Shown here in pieces: positions 17,962 through 26,366 of a stretch of DNA of 64,000 nt. This DNA comes from Paenibacillus sp. R14(2021) (GTDB lineage Bacteria > Bacillota > Bacilli > Paenibacillales > Paenibacillaceae), in NCBI RefSeq assembly GCF_019431355.1, contig NZ_CP080269.1, forward strand, positions 5,079,001 to 5,143,000, written 5' to 3'. The position numbers were made by a program, and so were the translations under genes. The notes under the pieces are model-generated. The model was not told where the DNA came from and searched no databases. It saw only the letters and a list, made by a program, of their open reading frames with translations. Every line of letters starts with the position of its first letter. The stretch's first letter is position 1.

Positions 17962-17990
17962 TTTACATAAGAACATACATTCGGTATTCT
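17962..17990 (+). promoter_or_regulatory. Sigma-A promoter of the serine hydrolase gene
   Basis: TTTACA (17962-17967) and TATTCT (17985-17990) have a 17-bp spacer, 35 bp upstream of the start codon. Confidence 0.7.
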
Positions 17991-18025
17991 ATTGATGGAT
18001 TTCCAGATGGAGGAGGAGATTGGTC

Positions 18026-19024
18026 TTGCATGTAAGCGCGGACATCGAAGTGAATCCCTTTGAAAATGTGAATCAATATGTCCTAGATATTAAGAATCAG
18101 ACTTCATCGTCAGCAGCATCCGTGCTCATCATCCAAAATGGCGCCATCGTCAATGAATGGTATTCCGGCCGTCATGACGGGTCAGAGCATAGTCGTGTTG
18201 TGGATGCGAACTCACGGTTTAATGTAGCATCCGTTCGAAAAACATATCTCGGATTTGCGATCAGTCTAGCGCTTTATGAACGAAGAATTGAAAGCCTGGA
18301 TGACGCTGCAGGTAAGTACCTTGACGATCTGGATGACGAACTGACGGGCGATGTAACTATTCGGCATTTATTGACACATACGCATGGGCTGTCTAGTGCG
18401 GGGACGAACATGTTCCCGGCAGGAAGCGATTGGAAATATAATAATGCAGGCGTCAATTTGCTTATACGCATGGTTCAGAACGTATTCGATCAACCTCTCG
18501 CCAAGGTCATTGAAGAGAGACTCCTTATGCCGTATGGATTATCGGAAACAGGCTGGAGGAAAGACAAAAGTGATCATCTCGTGTGGCTTAACGAAGCTTA
18601 TTTGGGCGAGCAAGGCGACGAAGCCAATCTATTTGTAAGCACGAGGGACTTAGGTTTCTGGGGATACATCCATCTTACGAAGGGCTTCTATCGAGGCAGA
18701 CAGATTTTACCTAGGCAGGTCTTCGAACAAGCAGCGAAAATCATTACTCCGCCGTCTCTTGATCAACGATTACCCCGGAACGGATTTTTTTGGCAGGTAC
18801 AAGATAGTGAGGCACGGGCAGCGTCCGAGTTGGGCGAACAGCTTCCGGAGGGTTCCTATCAATCGCTCGGCTTTTATGGAAACGCGCTGCTAATTATTCC
18901 GGCATATAACGTTGCAGCAGTAAGAATGCTCAATCAAACAACAAGCAATCCCCCAGGTTACGATTATTTAGAAGACATACGGACTTTCGGCGATAGGGTT
19001 CTTGCATGCATCAAAAAAGTATAG
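18026..19024 (+). CDS. Serine hydrolase, beta-lactamase/DD-peptidase fold
   Basis: This is a 332-residue class C-like serine hydrolase. The SxxK motif is ASVRK (Ser69, Lys72) and the second motif YNN is at about residue 138. There is no signal peptide, so it is likely a cytosolic esterase or peptidase rather than a cell-wall enzyme. The start is TTG 18026, nine bases after AGGAGG (18011-18016). An in-frame TTG at 18020 is too close to that site. It forms its own transcription unit behind a clear promoter. Confidence 0.85.
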   Translation: MHVSADIEVNPFENVNQYVLDIKNQTSSSAASVLIIQNGAIVNEWYSGRHDGSEHSRVVDANSRFNVASVRKTYLGFAISLALYERRIESLDDAAGKYLDDLDDELTGDVTIRHLLTHTHGLSSAGTNMFPAGSDWKYNNAGVNLLIRMVQNVFDQPLAKVIEERLLMPYGLSETGWRKDKSDHLVWLNEAYLGEQGDEANLFVSTRDLGFWGYIHLTKGFYRGRQILPRQVFEQAAKIITPPSLDQRLPRNGFFWQVQDSEARAASELGEQLPEGSYQSLGFYGNALLIIPAYNVAAVRMLNQTTSNPPGYDYLEDIRTFGDRVLACIKKV

Positions 19025-19047
19025 CTCACAGGCCGTTTACGATAAGC

Positions 19048-19078
19048 TAATTGGCTATGGCTGGGCCATAGCCAATTA
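19048..19078. repeat. 13-bp inverted repeat without T tract
   Basis: The arms 19048-19060 and 19066-19078 pair perfectly around a 5-base loop. No T run follows, so it is not a standard terminator, although it lies 24 bp after the serine hydrolase stop and may still end or protect that mRNA. Confidence 0.7.
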
Positions 19079-19274
19079 CATAGGAACGGTCAGTCGCTGC
19101 CGAGGGCGTTCTCTGGAGTGGTGTGATAATCGGCCTTCAGCAGCAGCAGCGGAACGAGCTCTGTTCCCGATGGGTATCCGCCTGATCGCACTAATCCTGC
19201 ATCGGCATTCAGTGTCTTCTCATTGAACTAACGGCAGTCACCTTTAATAGAAATTAACTATAACATAGATAGGA

Positions 19275-19295
19275 CTTATATATTTTATATATAAG
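19275..19295. promoter_or_regulatory. AT-rich palindrome upstream of a methyltransferase gene
   Basis: CTTATATAT (19275-19283) and ATATATAAG (19287-19295) form a 9-bp dyad around TTT, 47 bp before the start codon. It may be an operator or simply overlap an AT-rich promoter. Confidence 0.35.
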
Positions 19296-19341
19296 AATGC
19301 TTGAGTTACAATGAATTTACCAACTATTAGGGGATGATGTC

Positions 19342-20109
19342 ATGAATTCAATTCATGTCTGGCAAACGGAACTCTACGATAAGAAAATGGATTATGTTTC
19401 TGAATTTGGTAAAGATGTGGTCGAAGTCTTAAGCCCAAAGAAGGGGGAGAGAATCTTTGATCTGGGTTGCGGCACAGGCGATTTGGCCTATCAGATATCG
19501 ATAGCTGGTGCAACAGTTACAGGCATGGATTTATCCTCTCAGATGATTGACACCGCAAAGAAGAAATACCCTGAAATCAACTTTTATGTGGGCGACGCTG
19601 AGAGCTTCAAACTTGATCAACAAGTGGATGCGGTATTCTCAAACGCAGCCTTACACTGGATGAAGGAACCTAAACTGGTTATTAAATGCGTATGGGATGC
19701 ATTAAAAACAGGCGGGAGGTTTGTCGCTGAATTTGGTGGTCAAGGCAATGTTGAGAAAGTAATTAAAGCAACGAGCCAAGTGCTTGATAGAGATTGTGGA
19801 ATCGACGCATCAAGCTTGAACCCCTGGTACTTCCCAAGCCTTGCCCAGTACAGCACACTGCTAGAGCAACAAGGCTTTCGGGTTACTTATGCCGTTCATT
19901 TCAGTAGACCGACAAAGATGACAGATGGCGAAAATGGATTGAATATATGGCTAATGGGGTCGGCTGACGACTTCTTTAAAGGATTATCAATTCACGAAAA
20001 GAAGAAAGCAATTAATAAGATCGCAGCGGAAGCTAGTAAAGAGTTATTCAAAGATGGGGCTTGGTATATAGATTACAAGCGGCTTAGGGTTATGGCAATT
20101 AAAATTTAA
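19342..20109 (+). CDS. Class I SAM-dependent methyltransferase
   Basis: This 255-residue methyltransferase has the SAM-binding motif I FDLGCGTGDLA near residue 40 and the acidic motif II GMDLSSQMID, then GDAESF and the NAALHWM motif typical of trans-aconitate/ubiquinone-type small-molecule methyltransferases. ATG 19342 follows AGGGGATG. It is a single gene with lower GC than its neighbours, as is the next methyltransferase, which may mean acquisition. The acceptor is unknown. Confidence 0.86.
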   Translation: MNSIHVWQTELYDKKMDYVSEFGKDVVEVLSPKKGERIFDLGCGTGDLAYQISIAGATVTGMDLSSQMIDTAKKKYPEINFYVGDAESFKLDQQVDAVFSNAALHWMKEPKLVIKCVWDALKTGGRFVAEFGGQGNVEKVIKATSQVLDRDCGIDASSLNPWYFPSLAQYSTLLEQQGFRVTYAVHFSRPTKMTDGENGLNIWLMGSADDFFKGLSIHEKKKAINKIAAEASKELFKDGAWYIDYKRLRVMAIKI

Positions 20110-20140
20110 TTGAGCTCTCTCGGCACGATTTAGTTTTCTC

Positions 20141-20152
20141 GCGAATATTCGC
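20141..20152. repeat. 12-bp perfect palindrome
   Basis: GCGAATATTCGC is self-complementary and is followed shortly by another TTCGC. It lies 30 bp after a stop codon in a 256-bp gap with no other clear feature. Function unknown. Confidence 0.4.
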
Positions 20153-20365
20153 TTATTCGCAGGATTTCGTGTATGCTGCAGGCCGTTACCTATGCCACAG
20201 GATGTGGCGGTCATGTCTGTGAGATCAAATGGATGCTGAATGGAGGATTTTAGGTGTTTGTTGAATGGTACATTATTTTCGGATCAATAGCGCAGTGTGT
20301 TCGTGTTCGATATGTATTGTTGAGATAACGCGCAAATCGAGATATACGTTTGGGAGGGCATCGGC

Positions 20366-21106
20366 ATGGACAAGAACTCTGTATATAAAATAAACAGCTA
20401 CTATTGGGATACAAAAGGAAATGACTTCTTAAGGGCAATCGTGCTCCCTTTTTATGGAGCATTTGTCTCAGAAGAGAAATGCCAGCTATTTGGCGATGTC
20501 TCAGGGAAAAAGATGCTGGAGATAGGCTGTGGAAACGGTCAATCCTTGCAATATCAGGGGGAACGCAAAGCATCTGAACTATGGGCTGTGGATATATCAG
20601 AAAAACAAATCGAAAAGGCCACGCAACATTTGAAGGCATGCGGTCTTTCAGCAAATTTGATCTGTTCTCCCATGGAAGAAGAATGTGGCATACCCGTGGA
20701 TTATTTTGACTTTGTTTATTCGATTTATGCCATAGGCTGGACCACCGACCTTGAGGGTACTTTTTGCCGGATCGCTTCTTACCTTAAAAAAGACGGTGTA
20801 TTTATTTTCAGTTGGTCTCACCCTATACACAAATGTGTTGTTACAGAAGATAATAGGCTTGCTTTTAAAAAAAATTATTTCGATGAATCTTGGTATTCGG
20901 TATCTCTTGATGAAGGTGAGCTAACATTATCGGACCGTAAACTATCAACCTATGTGAATGCGTTGGCAAAAGCGGGATTTGTAATTGAGCAAATGATTGA
21001 GCAATCTGATGATGAAATTATGCAATCGCGGGACGATAACAGCGATTTTGCAAAAAAAGCAAAGATGCTTCCTGTAACTTTTGTAGTGAAAGCAAGAAAA
21101 CTATAG
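20366..21106 (+). CDS. Class I SAM-dependent methyltransferase
   Basis: This 246-residue methyltransferase has motif I MLEIGCGNGQSL and the downstream acidic residue in AVDISEKQIE. The central FDFVYSIYAIGW motif and late FIFSWSHPIH fit the Methyltransf_11 group. GGGAGG lies ahead of the ATG. Base composition is AT-rich like the previous methyltransferase, but the two proteins are only distantly alike, so this is not a recent duplication. Acceptor unknown. Confidence 0.85.
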   Translation: MDKNSVYKINSYYWDTKGNDFLRAIVLPFYGAFVSEEKCQLFGDVSGKKMLEIGCGNGQSLQYQGERKASELWAVDISEKQIEKATQHLKACGLSANLICSPMEEECGIPVDYFDFVYSIYAIGWTTDLEGTFCRIASYLKKDGVFIFSWSHPIHKCVVTEDNRLAFKKNYFDESWYSVSLDEGELTLSDRKLSTYVNALAKAGFVIEQMIEQSDDEIMQSRDDNSDFAKKAKMLPVTFVVKARKL

Positions 21107-21171
21107 TTCACGTTAGCTAGATGGAAATAAATTGAAACTTTAAAGCCGATTCTTCATTTACAACTCCGTTC

Positions 21172-21205
21172 AAAAAAAACAAAGCCCTGATTAAGGGGCC
21201 TTGTT
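21172..21205 (-). terminator. Terminator of the secreted acidic protein gene
   Basis: Read on the minus strand, AACAAGGCCC pairs with GGGCTTTGTT (one G-T pair) and is followed by eight T residues (plus positions 21172-21179). Confidence 0.85.
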
Positions 21206-21226
21206 CTCTGTTTCTTAGGGCAATAA

Positions 21227-22093
21227 TTAGTCCTCGTCTTCGTTACCATGGTTTTCATGGCCGTGATTTTCATGTTGACCGTGACCGCCGTCATGTACAT
21301 CGTTATCATCTTCGTCCTCTTGCTTGCCGTCATGGTGGTCATCGTCCCGGTCACCGCGAGCGAATTTCTTTTCCTGCTTCTGCTTTGCGTGCTGTTCTTT
21401 ATGAGCTTTTTGCCAAGCTTCTTGCAGCGCTTTTTTCTTAGCGATTAGCGCTTTTTTCTGCTCTTTTTGCGTTAGCTGCTCTTTATTTGCGAGTTGTTCC
21501 TTCTGGTCATCTTGATCTTTTTGCACGTTTTGAACGTTAGCATTGACGTCGTCATCATCTTTTTCTTGTTCATATTTCAACACTTCATGTCGATTCGTCA
21601 ATTTGATTTCGATTTTGATTTCCATCTTGGCCGGTTCGACAGCAAAATGCTTGAACAGGGCATTCAATACTTGCTGCTTATTCATGTTTTCTTGCAATTT
21701 GACAGCATCCAGAAGCTGCTGGATAAATTGTGCCGCTTCGCTCCCGGTTAAGTGGTTTTCCTGATCCTGGCCGCGGTTAATTTCCACCTTGGACTCGACC
21801 TTCGCTTGTTCCCGTTCGAGCTCAATTTCAATCTTTAGGCCATTGCCTGACATTTTAATTTTTAAGTCTTTCAGCTGATCGAGCTTGATCGGTCCTTCAC
21901 TTGAAGGCGGTTGAGCAGTCGCAGGCTTAGGCGTCGCTACAGCCTTTGGAGGGATAACGTATGTATCGCTTGCTTTAGTCGGTTTGTCCTCTGTTGTTGC
22001 GGACGAATCATGATCCGCGTAAGCGACGAATCCATAAGAAAGTATGATAGAGCATAGTGCACCGATTAGCATATAGGCAATTTTCTTCTTCAA
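21227..22093 (-). CDS. Secreted charged protein with His/Asp/Glu-rich tail, function unknown
   Basis: I do not recognise the family. The 288-residue product begins with a signal peptide (MKKK, hydrophobic core, likely cut after AYA near residue 26). Next come a Pro/Thr-rich linker, a middle region rich in alternating Lys/Glu (LKDLKIKMSGNGLKIEIE) and a Gln/Lys/Glu coiled-coil-like stretch (about 190-245). The last 40 residues are almost wholly Asp, Glu, His and Gly. Such a tail could bind divalent metal or calcium. The start is TTG 22093, seven bases after GAGGAGG; no ATG fits as well. It is a single gene with its own terminator. Confidence 0.75.
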   Translation of the reverse strand: MKKKIAYMLIGALCSIILSYGFVAYADHDSSATTEDKPTKASDTYVIPPKAVATPKPATAQPPSSEGPIKLDQLKDLKIKMSGNGLKIEIELEREQAKVESKVEINRGQDQENHLTGSEAAQFIQQLLDAVKLQENMNKQQVLNALFKHFAVEPAKMEIKIEIKLTNRHEVLKYEQEKDDDDVNANVQNVQKDQDDQKEQLANKEQLTQKEQKKALIAKKKALQEAWQKAHKEQHAKQKQEKKFARGDRDDDHHDGKQEDEDDNDVHDGGHGQHENHGHENHGNEDED

Positions 22094-22216
22094 AAATGGA
22101 CCTCCTCAAATTTGCATGGTTGTTTTTTTGGTTCGTGGCAGCCATTATATGAATTCGTAGTAAGTCTGTTTTTTAGTCCGTACAAGGTTTTAATTCGACT
22201 CATAAGGAGGTTGACC

Positions 22217-23566
22217 ATGAACAAGATTCATGACAATGAAGCTGAATCCGTTATTTACGGACTGCTCCGTAATCCCTCCACCGGCCAACTTCTGACGGTT
22301 AAGCATGAGACAAGCGTAGGTTGGCGCTTACCTGCAATATCTGTTAAGGGGCAAGTAGAACTCTCACCTGGCTTAGTAACGCGAGAGATGTCCCAACTGC
22401 TCGGACGGCCCGTCATAGCGTGCCGTTACGTATGGATTCAACCATTCAGTCATAGCGATGGGAATGAAGCGTTCTTCGAGTTAGAAAGCGTGGAGTCCTC
22501 CTATGGGGCTCTTAAGCACAATGAACAATGGACAGGCCCTGAAGTAATATCAGTAATCCAGCCGCACCACAGCGGAATCATTCATGATTACTTGTTAGAG
22601 GCGCAAAGCGAGGATGTACCGGAACTCCGACAGCCTTGGGAGCGTACCCGGTGGTACGCGAAGGCAGCGTCTTGGATCGAGAGTTCTCTTCGAGCAATCG
22701 GATTCCAGCTCACTGAACGTCCAGAACAGATAAAGTGGTGGAGCCTCTCCTGTGTGCTGCGGCTCACGACCACACACGGAATCGTATATTTCAAAACAAA
22801 CGCCCAGCAGCCGCTATTCGCTCAGGAACCGGCATTTCTGACTTACTTGGCGGGAATATTTCCAAGTCGTGTCCCGATTATTCTGGCTTCTGAGCCTGTT
22901 AATGGATGGATGCTCCTTGCTGATGCGGGAGACAAATTAAACCGGGACAACGTGGAGAATAAAATAGAACTACTGCGTGCGTTCGGTGACATTCAACTTG
23001 AAATGGTATCCCGCATAGAAGAGTTAATCGAGCTGGGATGTGCGGACCGAAGGCCCGAGAAGCTCCTGTCCTTTGTTGAACCACTTGTAGAGGATAAGCT
23101 TGCCGTTTCTGAACTTACACCTGAAGAGCTCAGAGATCTTCGCGGGCACGTGCCTTTGATTATAGAAATGTGTAAACGAATATCCACATATGCGTTGCCA
23201 TCTACACTCGTCCACGGTGATCTGCATATGGGAAATGCCGTAATCAGTAGCAAGGGAATTACCTTAATTGATTGGACGGATGCGTGCATCGCCCATCCCT
23301 TCATGGACATGTTCCTTATCTTTGACGAAAGCGATGAAACGCTGCGGACTGAGCTGCGAGACGCCTATTTGGGACTGTGGAGCGATTACGAGCCGATGCA
23401 TCGTCTGCTGGAGCTATGGTCGCTCTGCGAGGTCGTGCATGCCATCCACCACGCAGTAAGCTACCAATCCATCTTGCATCACACGGAGAAAAGGTCTCGG
23501 GGCGAGTTGGGACCACCCACATTCTATCTTCGCAAGGCATTGCGCTTTCTTCGAGATCTTGAATGA
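22217..23566 (+). CDS. Aminoglycoside-phosphotransferase-fold kinase (APH family)
   Basis: This 449-residue protein ends in a phosphotransferase domain. The catalytic loop is LVHGDLHMGNAV (Asp in HGD) and the metal-binding Asp is in LIDWTD. The first 120 or so residues are an extra N-terminal domain (YGLLRNPSTGQLLTVKHE, then GWRLPAI) with a Nudix-like look, but without a convincing Nudix box. ATG 22217 follows AAGGAGG; an upstream in-frame ATG at 22112 has no such site. The phosphate acceptor is unknown, and antibiotic resistance should not be assumed. Confidence 0.82.
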   Translation: MNKIHDNEAESVIYGLLRNPSTGQLLTVKHETSVGWRLPAISVKGQVELSPGLVTREMSQLLGRPVIACRYVWIQPFSHSDGNEAFFELESVESSYGALKHNEQWTGPEVISVIQPHHSGIIHDYLLEAQSEDVPELRQPWERTRWYAKAASWIESSLRAIGFQLTERPEQIKWWSLSCVLRLTTTHGIVYFKTNAQQPLFAQEPAFLTYLAGIFPSRVPIILASEPVNGWMLLADAGDKLNRDNVENKIELLRAFGDIQLEMVSRIEELIELGCADRRPEKLLSFVEPLVEDKLAVSELTPEELRDLRGHVPLIIEMCKRISTYALPSTLVHGDLHMGNAVISSKGITLIDWTDACIAHPFMDMFLIFDESDETLRTELRDAYLGLWSDYEPMHRLLELWSLCEVVHAIHHAVSYQSILHHTEKRSRGELGPPTFYLRKALRFLRDLE

Positions 23567-23676
23567 AAACTGAATTGGTTATATAAAATTTCCATATAAG
23601 TCTATTCCTTTTATGTTAAAGCATGTATGTTTGAGTAAGCGGCCGCGGCGCTAATACGGTTGGGGAGATTTGAACC

Positions 23677-24531
23677 ATGGAGTCCTATTACTGGGATCAA
23701 CAGGTGGAGTATCTAAAGCAGTCGACCTCCTTGTATTACAACGATGACTATATCGAGTTTCTGGTCGATCGTGTGTGGAAGATTCATCGGCCGGTGAAAA
23801 TCGTAGATTTTGGCTGCGGCTTTGGTCACTTAGGCCTCCGCCTGCTGCCTCTGCTCCCGGCTGGCTCGGAATATCTGGGAATCGACGCAGGGACTAAACT
23901 CATTGAGCATGCGAAGGCGTTATTTCGGGATTTACCGTATCGGACAACTTTTATTGCAGGGGATTTTCATAGCTTCAATATGGAAGCGAAATACGATTTG
24001 GCGGTTTGCCATGGTGTGCTGCTTCATATGGAGGATCCGACCTCCGTGTTGAAGAAAATGATCGATTGCGTGAAGAAGGACGGGAAGGTGATTGCGTTCG
24101 AGCCGCATTGGATTAGCAATAATGCGAGTTTCCACTTTGAGGGCATGGATCAGTCTGCTGTCCTTCCGCTCGGACAGTTGCAGGAATTGTTTGAACGGGA
24201 TGTCAGGCGCACCGGAAAAGACGGCAATATCGGACTGAAGCTCCCGCTTTATTTTAACCGTTTGGGCTTAAGCAATGTGCAGTGCCGCATGAGTGATCGC
24301 GTTAATATATACGATCCTGCAGCGGCGGGAGAAGCGAGTATCTACGAGGCTATGAAGTTCAGTTCGCCAGGAGATCGGACAGCATTCATCCGGAGTCTGT
24401 TGGAGCGAGGCATGTCGGAAGAGGAAGCTGCTAGACAATACGACTGCGAACAATCGCTGGCGGAACGATTTACTCCGTCGACGGCGGCTGTATATGCGGC
24501 GGGTATGAAGATCACTTACGGTACGGTATAG
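23677..24531 (+). CDS. Class I SAM-dependent methyltransferase
   Basis: This 284-residue methyltransferase carries VDFGCGFGHLGLRLLP as motif I and YLGIDAGTKLIEHA as motif II, followed by AGDFHSFN and the motif YDLAVCHGVLLHMEDP. It starts at ATG 23677 behind GGGGAG. The HAD hydrolase gene follows after four bases, so the two are probably co-transcribed. The acceptor is unknown. Confidence 0.86.
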   Translation: MESYYWDQQVEYLKQSTSLYYNDDYIEFLVDRVWKIHRPVKIVDFGCGFGHLGLRLLPLLPAGSEYLGIDAGTKLIEHAKALFRDLPYRTTFIAGDFHSFNMEAKYDLAVCHGVLLHMEDPTSVLKKMIDCVKKDGKVIAFEPHWISNNASFHFEGMDQSAVLPLGQLQELFERDVRRTGKDGNIGLKLPLYFNRLGLSNVQCRMSDRVNIYDPAAAGEASIYEAMKFSSPGDRTAFIRSLLERGMSEEEAARQYDCEQSLAERFTPSTAAVYAAGMKITYGTV

Positions 24532-24535
24532 CCTG

Positions 24536-25345
24536 ATGCAGAGATCATTCAAGGAGAGGGATGACATCGAATACGCAGCAATCGTACTTGACCTGGACGG
24601 CACGTTTCTCAGCAGCAGTAAAACAGTTTCGAAGCGTAATCTTGAAGCGGTATTGAGATGCAAGGCAAACGGTATGAGGGTTATTGTAGCAACAGCGAGA
24701 CCGCCGCGATCGGTTCGTATGCTGCTCCCGGCTGAAATGTTGGTTACTTGCTCATTCGTGTACTATAACGGAGCATTAGTTGAAGACATGGAAACCGGTT
24801 TTGAAAGACACTTTCCCATCGAGAAATCTACGACAGCGGCCATTTTGGATTACTGCTCCGCACATTTGCCGAATTGTGGGATCAGCCTTGAAGTTAGGGA
24901 TGAATGGTTTGCTATTTCCGGGCCAATCGACGAAGAGGTATTTATGACACGTCACTTTCAACCGAAGGTGCATTCGAACGATGAGTTGAAGGCACTTGAT
25001 GCTACCAAAATTCTGATTACCTATGTTGAAGACCCGGAGGAATTACGTCGTCATTTTGGGGAGCGAGTTCATTTTGTGGTAACGGACAAGGGAACGCTTA
25101 TTCAGATCATGAATCGCATGTTAAGCAAGGCCAGCGGAGCAGCACTGCTTCTTCAACAATTTGGGGTCCCCTTATCCAAGGTCATGGTGTTTGGCGATGA
25201 TTATAACGACCTAGAGCTATTTGAAATGCCGGTTCACAAAGTCGCTATGCATAATGCGGTCGACAGACTTAAAGAGTTGGCTGACCAAATTACCGATTCC
25301 AATGATAATGACGGTGTGGCGAAGGTGCTGGAGCAAATCTCGTAA
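24536..25345 (+). CDS. HAD-superfamily hydrolase, Cof/YidA type
   Basis: This 269-residue phosphatase has the nucleophile motif VLDLDGTFL near residue 18, motif II VATARPP, and the C-terminal VMVFGDDYNDLELFEM with the two metal-binding Asp. The C2 cap fits Cof-type sugar phosphatases. The only ATG, at 24536, lacks its own ribosome site and lies four bases after the methyltransferase stop, which suggests translational coupling. An AAGGAGAGG lies just inside the gene (24551-24559), but no ATG/GTG/TTG in frame follows at a suitable distance. Confidence 0.85.
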   Translation: MQRSFKERDDIEYAAIVLDLDGTFLSSSKTVSKRNLEAVLRCKANGMRVIVATARPPRSVRMLLPAEMLVTCSFVYYNGALVEDMETGFERHFPIEKSTTAAILDYCSAHLPNCGISLEVRDEWFAISGPIDEEVFMTRHFQPKVHSNDELKALDATKILITYVEDPEELRRHFGERVHFVVTDKGTLIQIMNRMLSKASGAALLLQQFGVPLSKVMVFGDDYNDLELFEMPVHKVAMHNAVDRLKELADQITDSNDNDGVAKVLEQIS

Positions 25346-25463
25346 AGGGACGGCGAGCTCTCAGCCCTTGCTTACGAGGATGCGACCTCATCGGCAGTAT
25401 GACGTATAAGATCGTGTTAGGTATTATTTGGAACCTTTAAGAGTTAGCGGGAGGAGTTTTGCG

Positions 25464-26366
25464 ATGAATGCTTTATCGCTGGAAGGGGTTTTCAAGCAGT
25501 ACGGCGACAAGACGGCCGTGAACGGCATCAGCTTCGACGTTGCGCCAGGTGAGATTTATGGGCTGCTCGGCGCGAACGGCGCAGGCAAAACAACGACGAT
25601 GCGCATGGTGCTCGGCCTTATTTACCCCGATGCGGGACAGATTCGCTACGACGGCAAGGCGTACGGCAAAGAACTGTTGAAGGGGCTAGGCTACCTGCCC
25701 GAAGAGCGGGGGCTATACCCGAAAGTGAAGGTTAGCGAGCAGATTCTATACCTCGCACAGCTTCGCGGCATGTCCCGAAGAGAAGCCGACAGCAGCCTGA
25801 AGCGCTGGCTGGATCGCTTCGGCGTACCGGAATACTACGGGAAACGGGTCGAGGAGCTGTCCAAAGGCAATCAGCAGAAAATCCAGTTTATCGCGGCGGT
25901 CATTCACAATCCGCGCATCGTGATCATGGACGAAGCGTTCAGCGGGCTGGACCCCGTCAACGTCGAGCTGCTGAAATCGACCGTGAAGGAGCTTCGCGAC
26001 GCCGGTTCGTGCATTCTGTTCTCGACGCACCGGATGGAGCATGTCGAGGAACTGTGCCGCAACATTACGATTCTGCATCGCTCGAATCCCGTGCTGCAGG
26101 GCAATCTCAAGGCGATCAAGAAGCAGTTTCCGCGGGAGCGGGTCATTCTCGCGACGGACGGCGACGTGTCAGGAATCGAAGCGGTGGACGGCGTGCTTCA
26201 GGTCGCGCGGCATGAATACGGTTACGAGGTATTGATCAGCAGCGAGGCGGCGGGACGACCGATTTTGGAGCTGGCGCTGGCGCAAACCGGGGTAACACGC
26301 TTCGAGATCATGGAACCGACGTTGAACGAAATCTTTATTAAAACGGTGGGTGAGAATCATGAATAG
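25464..26366 (+). CDS. ABC transporter ATP-binding protein (NatA-like)
   Basis: This 300-residue ATPase has Walker A GANGAGKTTT, signature LSKGNQQKIQ, Walker B RIVIMDEAFSGLDP and H-loop STHRM, plus the C-terminal domain of ABC-2 exporters ending in TLNEIFIKTVG. The glutamine-rich signature and EERGLYPK motif resemble NatA sodium-export and drug-export ATPases. ATG 25464 follows GGGAGGAG; a TTG at 25428 is earlier and weaker. It overlaps the permease gene by eight bases. Confidence 0.9.
   Translation: MNALSLEGVFKQYGDKTAVNGISFDVAPGEIYGLLGANGAGKTTTMRMVLGLIYPDAGQIRYDGKAYGKELLKGLGYLPEERGLYPKVKVSEQILYLAQLRGMSRREADSSLKRWLDRFGVPEYYGKRVEELSKGNQQKIQFIAAVIHNPRIVIMDEAFSGLDPVNVELLKSTVKELRDAGSCILFSTHRMEHVEELCRNITILHRSNPVLQGNLKAIKKQFPRERVILATDGDVSGIEAVDGVLQVARHEYGYEVLISSEAAGRPILELALAQTGVTRFEIMEPTLNEIFIKTVGENHE

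Larger units (their letters stand above)
19025..19341. other. 317-bp intergenic region
   Basis: It contains a 13-bp hairpin without T tract (19048-19078) and an AT-rich palindrome (19275-19295) before the methyltransferase. I see no convincing gene. Confidence 0.6.

Noticed and set aside
22217-23566. Aminoglycoside resistance gene
   Set aside because: The phosphotransferase fold is present, but overall layout and the extra N-terminal domain do not match known resistance enzymes; only the fold is claimed.
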